From an uncultured Saccharospirillaceae bacterium (GTDB lineage Bacteria > Pseudomonadota > Gammaproteobacteria > Pseudomonadales > Oceanobacteraceae): DNA of 52,774 bases. Position 1 is the first letter of the stretch. Every line of letters starts with the position of its first letter. The notes under the pieces were generated by a model. The model was given only the letters and a program-made list of their open reading frames with translations. It had not been told where the DNA came from and made no database searches. Below, piece by piece: positions 44,549 to 52,774 of this stretch. The stretch is from contig CANMOZ010000010.1 in assembly GCA_947499545.1 (NCBI GenBank), forward strand, positions 1 to 52,774, read 5' to 3'. A program made the translations under genes and the position numbers.

Positions 44549-47500
44549 CTAACTGGATTTAAAGGCGTCCCACTCAAGTAATATTCGTTCAGGAATGCGA
44601 CGCGCATCCCATAAGATCAAATAAAGTGCTGGAACCAACAGCAGTGTTATGAATGTGGCAAAGAGAATTCCAAACGCTAAAGAAGTTGCCATTGGTATGA
44701 CAATTTGAGCTTGCAAACTGGTTTCAGCCAAAATTGGTACCAGTCCCACAAAGGTCGTCAATGAGGTCAGCAATATCGCTCTAAAACGCTTGGTGCCTGC
44801 TGCAACAACAGTGTCTTTTAGTTCACCTCCCTCAGCAACCGAGCGATTGATGAAGTTCACCAAGATTAAACTGTCGTTTACGACAACCCCGGTTAGGGCA
44901 ATAATACCAAAAAGGGACAAACGGCTAAGATCCAGCCCTAGCAAAGCATGTCCAACCAAGGCACCAATAATACCAAAGGGAATAACGGACATCACAATCA
45001 ATGGTTGGAAATAGGATTTAAGGGGTATCGCCAGCAAGGCATAGATGCCCACCAAAGCCGCGACAAAAGCCATGAGCGTTTCATGTTGAGTGTCCGCACG
45101 ACTTTTCGCCTGCCCAGTGCGTTCATACTCAGCCCCTTCAAAGGCGGGTAGTAACTCTTTTTCCAAATAGGCTTCCATATCTTGTTGAACTCTTTCGGGT
45201 TCAACAATAGCCTTGTCAACTTCCGCATAAACACGTACCGCACGGAAGCCATTAACCCGATTGATTTTACCTATCCCAGCACGTTCTTCAGCGACTGCTA
45301 TTTCTGTAAAGGGGATTTCTTGGCCATCAGGCGTGCGAATTCGCATGCTATCCAAAAACCCCCGATGAATTCTTGAGTTTTCAGGGTAACGCACCATGAC
45401 TTTAACTTCTTCACCGTCACGAATAAAGCGTTGCACTTCATCGCCATAAAAACCTTGCCTGACCTGAACAGCAACATCCCTCAAACTGAGATTATACAAA
45501 TAGGCTTGGGGCTTTAATTGAATTTTAAGTTCAGGTTTCCCTCCAGAAAGCGAATCTTCAATATCGTAAACCCCTTGATACTCTTGCAACTTGGTTTTCA
45601 ATGTTGCAACCAATACCTGAAGATCTTCTAAGTTTTTCCCTTTAAACAAAAAAGATAAATCTTTTCCTCTATGTCCAATAGAATCCACAAATGAAATGGA
45701 TTTAACACCCGGAATGTCAGGCACCTCTCTTCGCCACGCTTTCGAAATGTCGAACGTTGAAATATCTCTGTCTTCACTTTTGGTAAGCTCGACTAGCGTT
45801 CTGCCACTGGTTTCTCCCGTTGAAAAGGTATACATATTTTGAACAACAGGGGCATCGTATTGTTCTTGTATTTTTTTATCTGCTCGAGTCATCGCCATTT
45901 CAACGGTTTCAAGTGCTCGAACGGTCTCTTCTGATCCCACGCCCTCTTCCATTTCAATGGATACTTCCACAAAATCACTGGCGATTTTTGGAAACAGCAC
46001 TTGCCTGATCATACCTCCTGCAACCATTGATACCGATAATATAAAACCCGTTAAAAAAAAGCATAAAGTGGCGTAACGGTTTACCAGCGCCAATCGCAGT
46101 GCACGTTGATAAGGACCATGAATGAAAGCTTTCAAATGATGATCCACTTGTTGTCGAGCTCCTTCTAAAGTACGAAGAGGCCAATTCCAAGGTGAAGCGG
46201 GTTTTGAAGCCTGTCTCAGTTTTGTATGAACCAGGTGAGCCGGTAAAATCATTTTTGATTCCACCAAGGAAAACAACAAACATAAGATGACTACCCATGC
46301 GATATTTTTCACGAAAGCTGATTGGGGATCTGTAGACAACAGCATGGGTAAAAAAGCGGCAACCGTTGTCAACACTCCAAACGTCGCTGGCACAGCCACT
46401 TTTTTTGCTCCCCTGATAATGTTTCGGGGGCTATGGCCTAACTTCTCAACTTCAGAATAAGCACTCTCTCCGATGATAATGGCATCATCTACAACAAGAC
46501 CTAGTACTAGAATAAACCCAAACAAACTGATGACATTGATAGAAACATCAATAGGGGGCATCACTAACAGGGCTCCGAAAAAACTAATGGGAATACCGAT
46601 GACAACCCAAAAGGCCAATTTCAGCTCTAAAAAAAGTGCTAATAAAATTAATACCAGCACTGCTCCGATTTTCATATTATCCAACATTAAGTTGAGACGC
46701 CCTTTTAAATAAAAAGACCGATCTCCCCAATAAGCTAAACGCACTTTTTCAGGCAATTTTTTTTGTTTTTCTTGCACATAAGCTTTTACTTTATCGGCAA
46801 TATCAATTTCATTTTGGTCACCAACGGCAAACACCTGCATACCTACGCTGCGCTTACCATTAAAACGCGTCAACGTGTCCATTTCAGTAAACCCATCACG
46901 AACATCAGCAACGTCTTCTAGGGTAACTTGGGTTCCATCATCACGGCGAATAAGTACAATCGAGGCGAAGTCCTGTGCTTTTTGGGCTTGATTGCTCACT
47001 CTAATCAGCAACTCACCCGATGCTGATTTAATGGTTCCACCAGGTAGTTCAACCGAAGAAGCACGAATGGCTTGTGTCACTTGCGAAAAGGTTAACCCAT
47101 AAGACTGAAGTGCAGTTTCAGAGACTTGAATTGCAATTTCATATGGTCGAGTGCCGTAAATATCGATACTGGATATACTGGGGTAAGCTAAGAGTTCGTC
47201 TTTAATATCTTTAGCCAGTTGCTTCAATGAACGCTCTTCTAGGTCCCCATATATTTGCAAACTAATAACACCGCTTAAGCGCTTTTTCCGATATATAAGT
47301 GGGGATTCTGACTCTGCTGGAAAACTGGAGATTCCATCAACCGCTTGCTTAACTTCTTCTAAGACTTCCTCAACTTCGAATCCATCTTCCACCTCAACAT
47401 CAACCTCTGCGACACCTTCAGAAGCTTTTGAGCTGACTTCTTTTATTCCCTCTACATCTTCAAGCGCTTCTTCTATTCGTGTGACAATGCCACTTTCAAC

Positions 47501-47686
47501 TTCTTCTGGGGCAGCGCCTAAATAGGACTTTTTGATTTCGATGTAATTGGTTTCAACATCAGGAAACATTTCTTTTCTGATTGTCGCTGCAGAGAAAATA
47601 CCCCCGATGATCAATATGATCATGAGTAAATTAGCTGCAACAGGATTATAAGCAAACCAAGCAATAAACCCTTTTTCTTGTTCCAT
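44549..47686 (-). CDS. RND efflux permease (HAE1-like)
   Basis: This 1,045-residue inner-membrane proton/drug antiporter has the usual 12-TM, two-loop layout. TM1 follows a short cytoplasmic start (EKGFIAWFAYNPVAANLL). TM4 holds GLVVDDAIIIGE with the paired proton-relay Asp residues, and TM10 holds GVVVNDSLILVNF. The porter loop starts with EVESGIVTRIEEALEDVEGI. The ATG at 47686 is preferred over the TTG one codon earlier; GGAG lies 8 nt upstream. It follows the MFP gene by 24 bp, and the marR gene is 134 bp downstream. No outer-membrane channel gene is in the cluster. Confidence 0.94.
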   Translation of the reverse strand: MEQEKGFIAWFAYNPVAANLLMIILIIGGIFSAATIRKEMFPDVETNYIEIKKSYLGAAPEEVESGIVTRIEEALEDVEGIKEVSSKASEGVAEVDVEVEDGFEVEEVLEEVKQAVDGISSFPAESESPLIYRKKRLSGVISLQIYGDLEERSLKQLAKDIKDELLAYPSISSIDIYGTRPYEIAIQVSETALQSYGLTFSQVTQAIRASSVELPGGTIKSASGELLIRVSNQAQKAQDFASIVLIRRDDGTQVTLEDVADVRDGFTEMDTLTRFNGKRSVGMQVFAVGDQNEIDIADKVKAYVQEKQKKLPEKVRLAYWGDRSFYLKGRLNLMLDNMKIGAVLVLILLALFLELKLAFWVVIGIPISFFGALLVMPPIDVSINVISLFGFILVLGLVVDDAIIIGESAYSEVEKLGHSPRNIIRGAKKVAVPATFGVLTTVAAFLPMLLSTDPQSAFVKNIAWVVILCLLFSLVESKMILPAHLVHTKLRQASKPASPWNWPLRTLEGARQQVDHHLKAFIHGPYQRALRLALVNRYATLCFFLTGFILSVSMVAGGMIRQVLFPKIASDFVEVSIEMEEGVGSEETVRALETVEMAMTRADKKIQEQYDAPVVQNMYTFSTGETSGRTLVELTKSEDRDISTFDISKAWRREVPDIPGVKSISFVDSIGHRGKDLSFLFKGKNLEDLQVLVATLKTKLQEYQGVYDIEDSLSGGKPELKIQLKPQAYLYNLSLRDVAVQVRQGFYGDEVQRFIRDGEEVKVMVRYPENSRIHRGFLDSMRIRTPDGQEIPFTEIAVAEERAGIGKINRVNGFRAVRVYAEVDKAIVEPERVQQDMEAYLEKELLPAFEGAEYERTGQAKSRADTQHETLMAFVAALVGIYALLAIPLKSYFQPLIVMSVIPFGIIGALVGHALLGLDLSRLSLFGIIALTGVVVNDSLILVNFINRSVAEGGELKDTVVAAGTKRFRAILLTSLTTFVGLVPILAETSLQAQIVIPMATSLAFGILFATFITLLLVPALYLILWDARRIPERILLEWDAFKSS

Positions 47687-47710
47687 CAACGGTGCTCCGC
47701 CTATAACGTC

Positions 47711-48916
47711 TTAATTATTATTTGGGTCAATGCTTTGAGGGGCAGCATGATTGTCCGTTAACCCCCTGTTGTTAACATCTCCTGATACGCGAACTTTCAT
47801 ACCAGGCAAAGGCGTCCCAACACCGGAAAGCAACAGTTGCTCCCCTTTCTCTAATCCAGATTGTAGATAGACTTGGGTTTTATCTTTATAAAGTACGTCA
47901 GGGGTGCGTAATTCAAGCTCAGATCCTGTATTCACAACCCAAAGCTTACCTTTTGCTCTTAAAGCCGTTCGAGGGACTTTATAGATCGGCGCGGAAGTCT
48001 GTGCAGCAATGGTACCTGTAACATAAAGACCGAAGGGCAGTTGAGACTTTCGTGTATCCGCATAAGGGGAAGCCACTCGTACAGTCAGATACACCATTCG
48101 ATTGTCTTCTCTAATACGGTTATCCACACGGTGTAATGTCGCTGGCCATTGAATACCAGGCATAGCTTCACTTTCTAAGGTGACACTATGCCCCTGACCT
48201 TTTAATAGCATTGATTCCTCAAACGTAACGGGTAAGCGTACTTCCGCAGCATCCGTTCCGTATATTGTCCCCAAAACACTGCCTGCCGATACAAACTGTC
48301 CAAATTGAACTGGACGCTCGGCTATCAGCCCATCATAAGGCGCTCGAATTTCCGTTCGCTCTTGTTCTTTTTGCGCCCGTGTAAGCCCAACTTTTGCCGA
48401 TTTGACCGCCGCTCTTGCTTGAGCCAACTGAGGTTTCTTCAACGCAAGGTCATTCGCTTGCCCTTTGCGACCCAGAATTTCCCAGTCTTTTTCAGCCTGA
48501 CGGGTTTCCTCTAAAGCTTGTTCATATGCAGCGGCGGCACGGGCATACTCGGCTTCTGCTGCTTTTAAATTTGCGATGTAATCCGTGTCTTCAATTTTTA
48601 ACAGCCGTTCCCCCGCTTTTACAAATGCACCAGCCTCAAATGAGGGAGAAAGATCAACGACACGCCCTGACACTTCAGAATAAAGCTCCGTTTGATGTTG
48701 AGGTCTCACAACCCCTTGAGACTGAATCTCGATCATATTGGAAGGTTTGGGTGCTACCAAGGTTGAAACGAGGGGAACAAGTGGCTTTGGTGAACGCTTT
48801 TCAGGGCTACTCCTGAATACATTGGCAGCTATCAACACCAAAATAGAAAGAACCAGTACACCAATAGACGTTAATAAAATTGGGCGTGCAGGCTGATCCG
48901 TTATTGTCTGTTTCAT
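47711..48916 (-). CDS. RND membrane-fusion protein (HlyD family)
   Basis: This 401-residue periplasmic adaptor has one N-terminal membrane anchor (about 14-36). Lipoyl halves ELYSEVSGRVVDLSPSFEAG and RAPYDGLIAERPVQFGQFVS flank an alpha-helical hairpin (about 110-185), followed by beta-barrel and membrane-proximal domains. It is the first gene of the MFP-RND-marR unit. GGA lies just before the ATG, and a 13-bp palindrome (48938-48950) stands 22 bp upstream of the start. Confidence 0.94.
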   Translation of the reverse strand: MKQTITDQPARPILLTSIGVLVLSILVLIAANVFRSSPEKRSPKPLVPLVSTLVAPKPSNMIEIQSQGVVRPQHQTELYSEVSGRVVDLSPSFEAGAFVKAGERLLKIEDTDYIANLKAAEAEYARAAAAYEQALEETRQAEKDWEILGRKGQANDLALKKPQLAQARAAVKSAKVGLTRAQKEQERTEIRAPYDGLIAERPVQFGQFVSAGSVLGTIYGTDAAEVRLPVTFEESMLLKGQGHSVTLESEAMPGIQWPATLHRVDNRIREDNRMVYLTVRVASPYADTRKSQLPFGLYVTGTIAAQTSAPIYKVPRTALRAKGKLWVVNTGSELELRTPDVLYKDKTQVYLQSGLEKGEQLLLSGVGTPLPGMKVRVSGDVNNRGLTDNHAAPQSIDPNNN

Positions 48917-48937
48917 TCATCATTCCATGTTCTGTCG

Positions 48938-48950
48938 TAACAATTTGTTA
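48938..48950. promoter_or_regulatory. Candidate operator palindrome upstream of the efflux operon
   Basis: TAACAATTTGTTA is a perfect palindrome with 6-bp arms around one T. MarR-family proteins bind short palindromes of this style near their target promoters. The location upstream of the MFP gene fits; the protein-DNA link is inference. Confidence 0.45.
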
Positions 48951-49353
48951 ACGCTGATTCATAGGTTTTTTATTTTATTCGCCCACCATCCCAATAGAAA
49001 TTTTACACATCGCCGTCAAGCTTCACTCTCTGACTCCATGACGTGCTCTCGAACTCTGCCAAACTCGCTGGTGGTGTCTTCATGGTTTAGTTCATTTTGT
49101 AAAGACTGTCTCTGCATCGAAAAGGTTCATCAGAAAAGGCATGACTTATATAACCAGGCTGCATTAAAAAAAACTGGTATATGACTAAATGCGACATTTA
49201 GTATTTTTTTCAATCCAGAGCAAAGAATCGCTTCTTATTTTGTCTAGAGTACAAAGTAAGACGTGGAGTTTGTGGACTCTTTGCGACTGCCGCTGGTATT
49301 CGAAAGCCAAACTCCCTGACGAGGACATCAAGGTGAAGCCGAAGGAAACTCAT
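48951..49353. other. Divergent gap between MFP and Sel1 lipoprotein genes
   Basis: No supported gene. Short plus-strand frames here (48927-49184, and the upstream extension of the lipoprotein frame from 49189) lack good ribosome sites or family resemblance. The promoters of both flanking genes presumably lie here. Confidence 0.45.
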
Positions 49354-50193
49354 ATGAAGTCAGCTCATCGCCCTAAATCTTTGACCGTTCGCCAAGCTGC
49401 GGATGCTCGGACATTACCCATAAATGAGCTGGGGGCATCACCGGCCCGTTTTCAACAGCTCTTGGTACTCGCATGTACCCTGATAGCGTTCCTGATCATG
49501 TCTGGATGTTCTATCAGCTCATTCAAAGACCAGCCTTCCTACGCGAAAGCACACCGCTTTCCTCCCGAAATTGTCCCCAGCTTGATCCAAGCATCGGGCA
49601 GTGGAGATGACGGTGACCCCGATGCCCAGTTCAAGCTTTCGCACGCTTACGCTAAGGGGATAGGGGTGCGACCCAATGCTAAAGAGTCTCTCTACTGGTT
49701 ACAACAATCTGCTCGCCAGGAATACCCTCACGCCATGTACAAGACGGGTGTGCTTTACGCAAAAGGTGGTCTCGGTTTGAAAAAGGACACTCGTAAATCC
49801 ATTCTTTGGTTTCGACGCGCGGCCAAGTATGACCAGCAAAACGCTCTAATGACATTAGGCCATTTAAGATTCCGAGGAAAGCACGTCAAACAGGATTTCA
49901 ACCGTGCAAAGGATTACTTTTGTCGAGCAGCCGATGAAGATAATACCAAAGGCATGTTCTATTGCGGGTTAATGAATACTCACCCAAGGTTTGCAGGAAA
50001 AGTTGCAGAGCAAGATTTAGATGCGGGTATCGCCTATCTAGAAACGGCTTCTGAACGCGGAAATGCTCAGGCGACCAAACTCTTACCCTACGTCAGGCCT
50101 CCAGAAGATCAACCTGAAGAAGAACCGGACGTGATGGGAGAAGATGCTGTTGAACGCGATGATGGTAGCTACGACGATGATGAAGCCTTTTAG
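49354..50193 (+). CDS. Sel1-repeat lipoprotein
   Basis: This 279-residue protein has a long basic front, then a hydrophobic segment and lipobox IMSGC (Cys52). At least four Sel1-like repeats follow (about 95-240): DAQFKLSHAYAKGIGV, HAMYKTGVLYAKGGLG, NALMTLGHLRFRGKHV and KGMFYCGLM. The C-terminus is highly acidic. Sel1 repeats mediate protein binding, so a scaffold or sensor at the envelope is likely. The open frame starts at 49189, but the ATG at 49354 with AAGGA is preferred. A strong terminator follows. Confidence 0.85.
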   Translation: MKSAHRPKSLTVRQAADARTLPINELGASPARFQQLLVLACTLIAFLIMSGCSISSFKDQPSYAKAHRFPPEIVPSLIQASGSGDDGDPDAQFKLSHAYAKGIGVRPNAKESLYWLQQSARQEYPHAMYKTGVLYAKGGLGLKKDTRKSILWFRRAAKYDQQNALMTLGHLRFRGKHVKQDFNRAKDYFCRAADEDNTKGMFYCGLMNTHPRFAGKVAEQDLDAGIAYLETASERGNAQATKLLPYVRPPEDQPEEEPDVMGEDAVERDDGSYDDDEAF

Positions 50194-50225
50194 CAGCTAA
50201 GGCTTATTTTCAAGTGATGATATGT

Positions 50226-50249
50226 GGCCAGGGTACCCTGGCCTTTTTT
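50226..50249 (+). terminator. Intrinsic terminator after the Sel1 lipoprotein gene
   Basis: GGCCAGGGTACCCTGGCC (50226-50243) is a complete palindrome forming a GC-rich stem, followed by six Ts (50244-50249). Confidence 0.93.
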
Positions 50250-50271
50250 ATGTTCTAATAAATACAGCCGC

Positions 50272-51057
50272 TTATGGCTGGAAAAGGTGCAACCCAGGCC
50301 CCTTATCTACCAAGCCAGCTGCTGCATCTGCTGCCCCCTTCGCAAAGGTCATCCTTGTGCTGGCTTTGTGAGTGATTTCGATTCGCTCTCCATCCAAAGC
50401 AAAGAGTACCGTATGTTCACCGACGACATCACCAGCGCGTATGGTTTCAAACCCAATTTCTTTTTTAGGGCGTTCACCTGTCATGCCCTTACGACCGTAA
50501 ACCGCTACCTCTTTTAGAGATCGTTGCAATGAATCCGCAAGCGTTTCTCCCAAAGACAAGGCTGTTCCGGAAGGTGCGTCTTTTTTATGACGGTGGTGGG
50601 CTTCTATCACTTCAATATCAGGCTCATCACCTAGAACCTCACAGGCTACACGCAAGAGTTTGTGCATCAGATGCACACCACGGCTAAAGTTACTCGCCAT
50701 ACAGATAGCGGTGGCCTTAGAGTATTCATCGATACGCTGTTGTTGCGTCTCGTCAAAACCCGTTGTGCCCAGCACAATGGCAACGTTATATTCAGAGCAC
50801 AGCTGCATGAGCTGTAAACTGTATTCAGGCTGAGTAAAATCGATGACGACATCGGAAGCTTTTAACACCTCATCAAGGTCATCCGTCAGGGCAACAGCTT
50901 GAGCAGGTCGTCCAACCAAATGGCCTGCATCCATCCCAATCAATGCATGTCCAGAACGGACCACTGCGCCGCTTAAGGATAATGCGGGATGATCTAAAAC
51001 GGCCTCAATAAGATAGCGACCCATTCGCCCTGCCGCACCAACGATGGCAACTTTCAT
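50272..51057 (-). CDS. dapB: 4-hydroxy-tetrahydrodipicolinate reductase DapB
   Basis: DapB performs the second step of the diaminopimelate/lysine pathway. The 261-residue protein has the NAD(P)-binding VAIVGAAGRMGRYL, the VLGTTGF loop, the catalytic EAHHRHKKDAPSGTA and the tetramer region near IRAGDVVGEHTV. The C-terminus reads GLHLFQP and is slightly shorter than the more common end. An AGAGGAAC ribosome site precedes the ATG. It follows dnaJ in the conserved dnaK-dnaJ-dapB order, but a terminator (51136-51156) separates them. Confidence 0.96.
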   Translation of the reverse strand: MKVAIVGAAGRMGRYLIEAVLDHPALSLSGAVVRSGHALIGMDAGHLVGRPAQAVALTDDLDEVLKASDVVIDFTQPEYSLQLMQLCSEYNVAIVLGTTGFDETQQQRIDEYSKATAICMASNFSRGVHLMHKLLRVACEVLGDEPDIEVIEAHHRHKKDAPSGTALSLGETLADSLQRSLKEVAVYGRKGMTGERPKKEIGFETIRAGDVVGEHTVLFALDGERIEITHKASTRMTFAKGAADAAAGLVDKGPGLHLFQP

Positions 51058-51135
51058 GAGTTCCTCTTAGATAACGTGAATAGAATTGAATACTTATAAT
51101 GGTAATGGTCAGTCAAATTCAACCGTTACACAAAC

Positions 51136-51156
51136 AAAAAGGCCTGCAAACAGGCC
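51136..51156 (-). terminator. Intrinsic terminator after dnaJ
   Basis: On the minus strand GGCCTG-TTTG-CAGGCC (51141-51156) is followed by TTTTT (51136-51140). Confidence 0.9.
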
Positions 51157-51168
51157 CTTTTGAATCGA

Positions 51169-52284
51169 TTAGATTTCTTCGAAGAACTTTTTCACACCGT
51201 CAAACCAGGACTTCTTTTTAGGTGATTGACTTTCACCCGTCATCGACGCCTGAAATTGTTTAAGTATGTCTTTTTGCTCATCCGATAGATTTACTGGCGT
51301 TTCAACGATAACGCGACACAACAGATCGCCTTTTGAACCACCACGGACCGGCGTAACCCCTTTATTACGAAGCCTAAACAGCTTGCCACTTTGGGTTTCG
51401 GCAGGAATTTTAAGTTTCACTCGCCCTTCAAGGGTCGGTACTTCCAACTCGCCGCCCAGCGCCGCATCGACAAAACTAATGGGAACGTCACAATAAAGAT
51501 CACGCCCATCGCGCTCGAAGATAGCATGGGGTTTCACATGGATTTCGACGTAAAGATCCCCTGCTGGCCCGCCTTTAGCACCCGCTTCTCCTTCACCGGT
51601 TAAGCGAATACGATCTCCCGTATCGACGCCTGCCGGTACTTTCACAGACAGCGTGCGATTTTCTTCTACCACGCCTCGCCCTCGACAAGAAGAACAAGGA
51701 TCTTTAATCATCGTGCCTTGCCCGTGGCAGGTTGGGCAGGTTTGCTGCAAGGAGAAAAAGCCTTGCTGCATGCGAATCTGGCCGGTGCCATGGCAAGTGC
51801 TGCATCGAATTGGAGAAGTACCAGGTTTAGCGCCGCTGCCATCACAAGGGTTGCAAGTCACCAACTTAGGAACGGTGATTTTGACTTCCGTACCGTGTAC
51901 GGCTTGCTCCAAATCCACCTCTAAAGCGTAACGTAAATCTGCGCCTCTTTGTGGTCCAGCACGACGAGAACCACCGCCGCCGCCACCGAAGATGTCGCCA
52001 AAGACATCCCCAAATATATCGCTAAAATTAGCGCCACCAGCACCACCGCCAGCACTTTGATCAACACCTGCGTGACCAAACTGGTCGTATGCCTGACGTT
52101 TCTGACTATCAGATAAAACTTCGTAAGCCTCGGTGGCTTCTTTAAATTTAGAATCAGCCTCAGCATCATCCGGATTACGATCAGGATGATATTTCATGGC
52201 CAAACGGCGGTAGGCCTTTTTGATTTCTTTTTCATCGGCGCTGTTGGAAACACCGAGGATTTCGTAATAATCTCGTTTGGACAT
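51169..52284 (-). CDS. dnaJ: Chaperone protein DnaJ
   Basis: DnaJ is the type I J-protein that delivers substrates to DnaK and stimulates its ATPase. The 371-residue protein has a J domain (residues 1-70, HPD at 33-35), a Gly/Phe region (about 75-110), four zinc-finger repeats ([32 protein letters not shown]) and two beta-barrel substrate domains. It lies downstream of dnaK, with a strong terminator between them, so it may also have its own promoter. Confidence 0.98.
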   Translation of the reverse strand: MSKRDYYEILGVSNSADEKEIKKAYRRLAMKYHPDRNPDDAEADSKFKEATEAYEVLSDSQKRQAYDQFGHAGVDQSAGGGAGGANFSDIFGDVFGDIFGGGGGGSRRAGPQRGADLRYALEVDLEQAVHGTEVKITVPKLVTCNPCDGSGAKPGTSPIRCSTCHGTGQIRMQQGFFSLQQTCPTCHGQGTMIKDPCSSCRGRGVVEENRTLSVKVPAGVDTGDRIRLTGEGEAGAKGGPAGDLYVEIHVKPHAIFERDGRDLYCDVPISFVDAALGGELEVPTLEGRVKLKIPAETQSGKLFRLRNKGVTPVRGGSKGDLLCRVIVETPVNLSDEQKDILKQFQASMTGESQSPKKKSWFDGVKKFFEEI

Positions 52285-52335
52285 GGCAGTCTCGCTCGGG
52301 TCATCCCGCTACAGGTTTGAGTAGGCTCTACTACA

Positions 52336-52365
52336 AAAAAGTGCGGGATCAAGCCCGCACTTTTT
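52336..52365. terminator. Bidirectional intrinsic terminator between dnaK and dnaJ
   Basis: GTGCGGG (52341-52347) pairs with CCCGCAC (52354-52360), loop ATCAAG. It is flanked by A-runs on the left and T-runs on the right, giving T-runs on both strands. It probably limits read-through from dnaK into dnaJ. Confidence 0.88.
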
Positions 52366-52434
52366 ATCACCTACTTGCAAGAGTAGGTGTTCCTCAAATA
52401 GGCAGTTGGCTTCAAGGCCCACTGCACTGCGGGA

Positions 52435-52774
52435 TTACTTGTTGTCTTTCACTTCTTCAAACTCAGCGTCGACGACATCATCCTTCTTAGCCCCAGCATC
52501 AGTGCCTTCTGCTTGTGCAGCGCCTTCACCCTGAGCTGCTTGCTCGGCATACATTTTCTGAGCAATGGTGCCAGAGGCTTCTGTCAATGCCTTCGTTTTC
52601 GCTTCGATTTCGTCTTTATCATTACCTTTGAGGGCTTCTTCAAGCTCAGCAATGGCCTTCTCAACCGCTGCTTTTTCCTCTTCGGTCACTTTGTCGCCCG
52701 CTTCTTCTACTGCTTTCTTAGTTGCATGTAACATGCTGTCAGCAGTGTTGCGAACTTGGACCATTTCTTCGAAC
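52435..52774 (-). CDS. dnaK: Chaperone DnaK, C-terminal part (gene runs off the window)
   Basis: The last 113 or so codons of dnaK on the minus strand; the 5' part is outside the window. The sequence is the helical lid ([20 protein letters not shown]), followed by the Ala/Gln/Gly-rich linker and the acidic DnaK end [12 protein letters not shown]. It lies upstream of dnaJ in the standard order. Confidence 0.95.
   Translation of the reverse strand, partial: FEEMVQVRNTADSMLHATKKAVEEAGDKVTEEEKAAVEKAIAELEEALKGNDKDEIEAKTKALTEASGTIAQKMYAEQAAQGEGAAQAEGTDAGAKKDDVVDAEFEEVKDNK

Noticed and set aside
48927..49184. 85-codon plus-strand frame upstream of the Sel1 lipoprotein gene
   Set aside because: Basic and Cys/Ser-rich composition typical of non-coding translation; it overlaps the regulatory region and has no ribosome site.

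Overview
The window looks like chromosomal DNA of a marine, Gram-negative gammaproteobacterium of the Oceanospirillales/Pseudomonadales type. The supporting signs are the gene blocks dnaK-dnaJ-dapB and leuS-lptE-holA, an EF-P hydroxylase (EpmC), MltF, long-form PurL, a PA1571-type small protein, lipoproteins with clear lipoboxes, and a protease ending in a GlyGly-CTERM-like sorting tail. Base composition is moderate and intergenic DNA is AT-rich. The species is not identifiable by eye. No phage genes, complete insertion sequence or CRISPR array were seen.

Layout. 1-415: a minus-strand tRNA run (Glu, Gly, Glu) with its own strong promoter. 599-5399: a membrane-anchored coiled-coil protein, then a two-gene operon of a very small membrane-fusion protein and a divergent RND permease. 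5530-6445: a compact msrB-gpx oxidative-repair operon. 6727-9307: two small conserved proteins and a secreted trypsin-like protease gene interrupted by one in-frame TGA. 9383-12607: rhlB-like helicase and pdxB (4 bp apart) and epmC. 12698-15354: MATE exporter, a conserved unknown and a small secreted unknown. 15397-19548: a solute-binding protein divergent from a large ImpA-like metalloprotease lipoprotein. 19609-30177: DUF938, purL, mltF, rpe, DUF3530, metallophosphoesterase, a second solute-binding protein and a HAD phosphatase. 30256-34881: an accessory-looking stretch with an exported Gpx, two paralogous small secreted proteins, about 1 kb of apparently empty DNA, Bcp and an unknown. 34964-38569: a 1,201-residue Ig-like surface lipoprotein. 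39248-43690: leuS-lptE-holA. 43983-48916: an MFP-RND-MarR efflux cluster with a candidate operator. 49354-52774: Sel1 lipoprotein, dapB, dnaJ and the 3' end of dnaK.

Themes. Envelope and secretion functions are prominent: two RND systems, one MATE pump, four lipoproteins, MltF, a secreted protease and two orphan binding proteins. Thiol-based oxidative defence recurs (MsrB, cytoplasmic Gpx, exported Gpx, Bcp). The remainder is housekeeping.

Most interesting point: in the trypsin-like gene the TGA replaces exactly the cysteine after the catalytic TAAH motif, while the catalytic triad, the other five canonical disulphide cysteines and the sorting tail are all intact. A fresh nonsense mutation is the simplest reading, but recoding deserves a check. 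No clearly new multi-gene system was recognised. The best remaining novelty candidates are the small-MFP/RND pair at 1659-5399 and the secreted paralog pair at 31466-32573.
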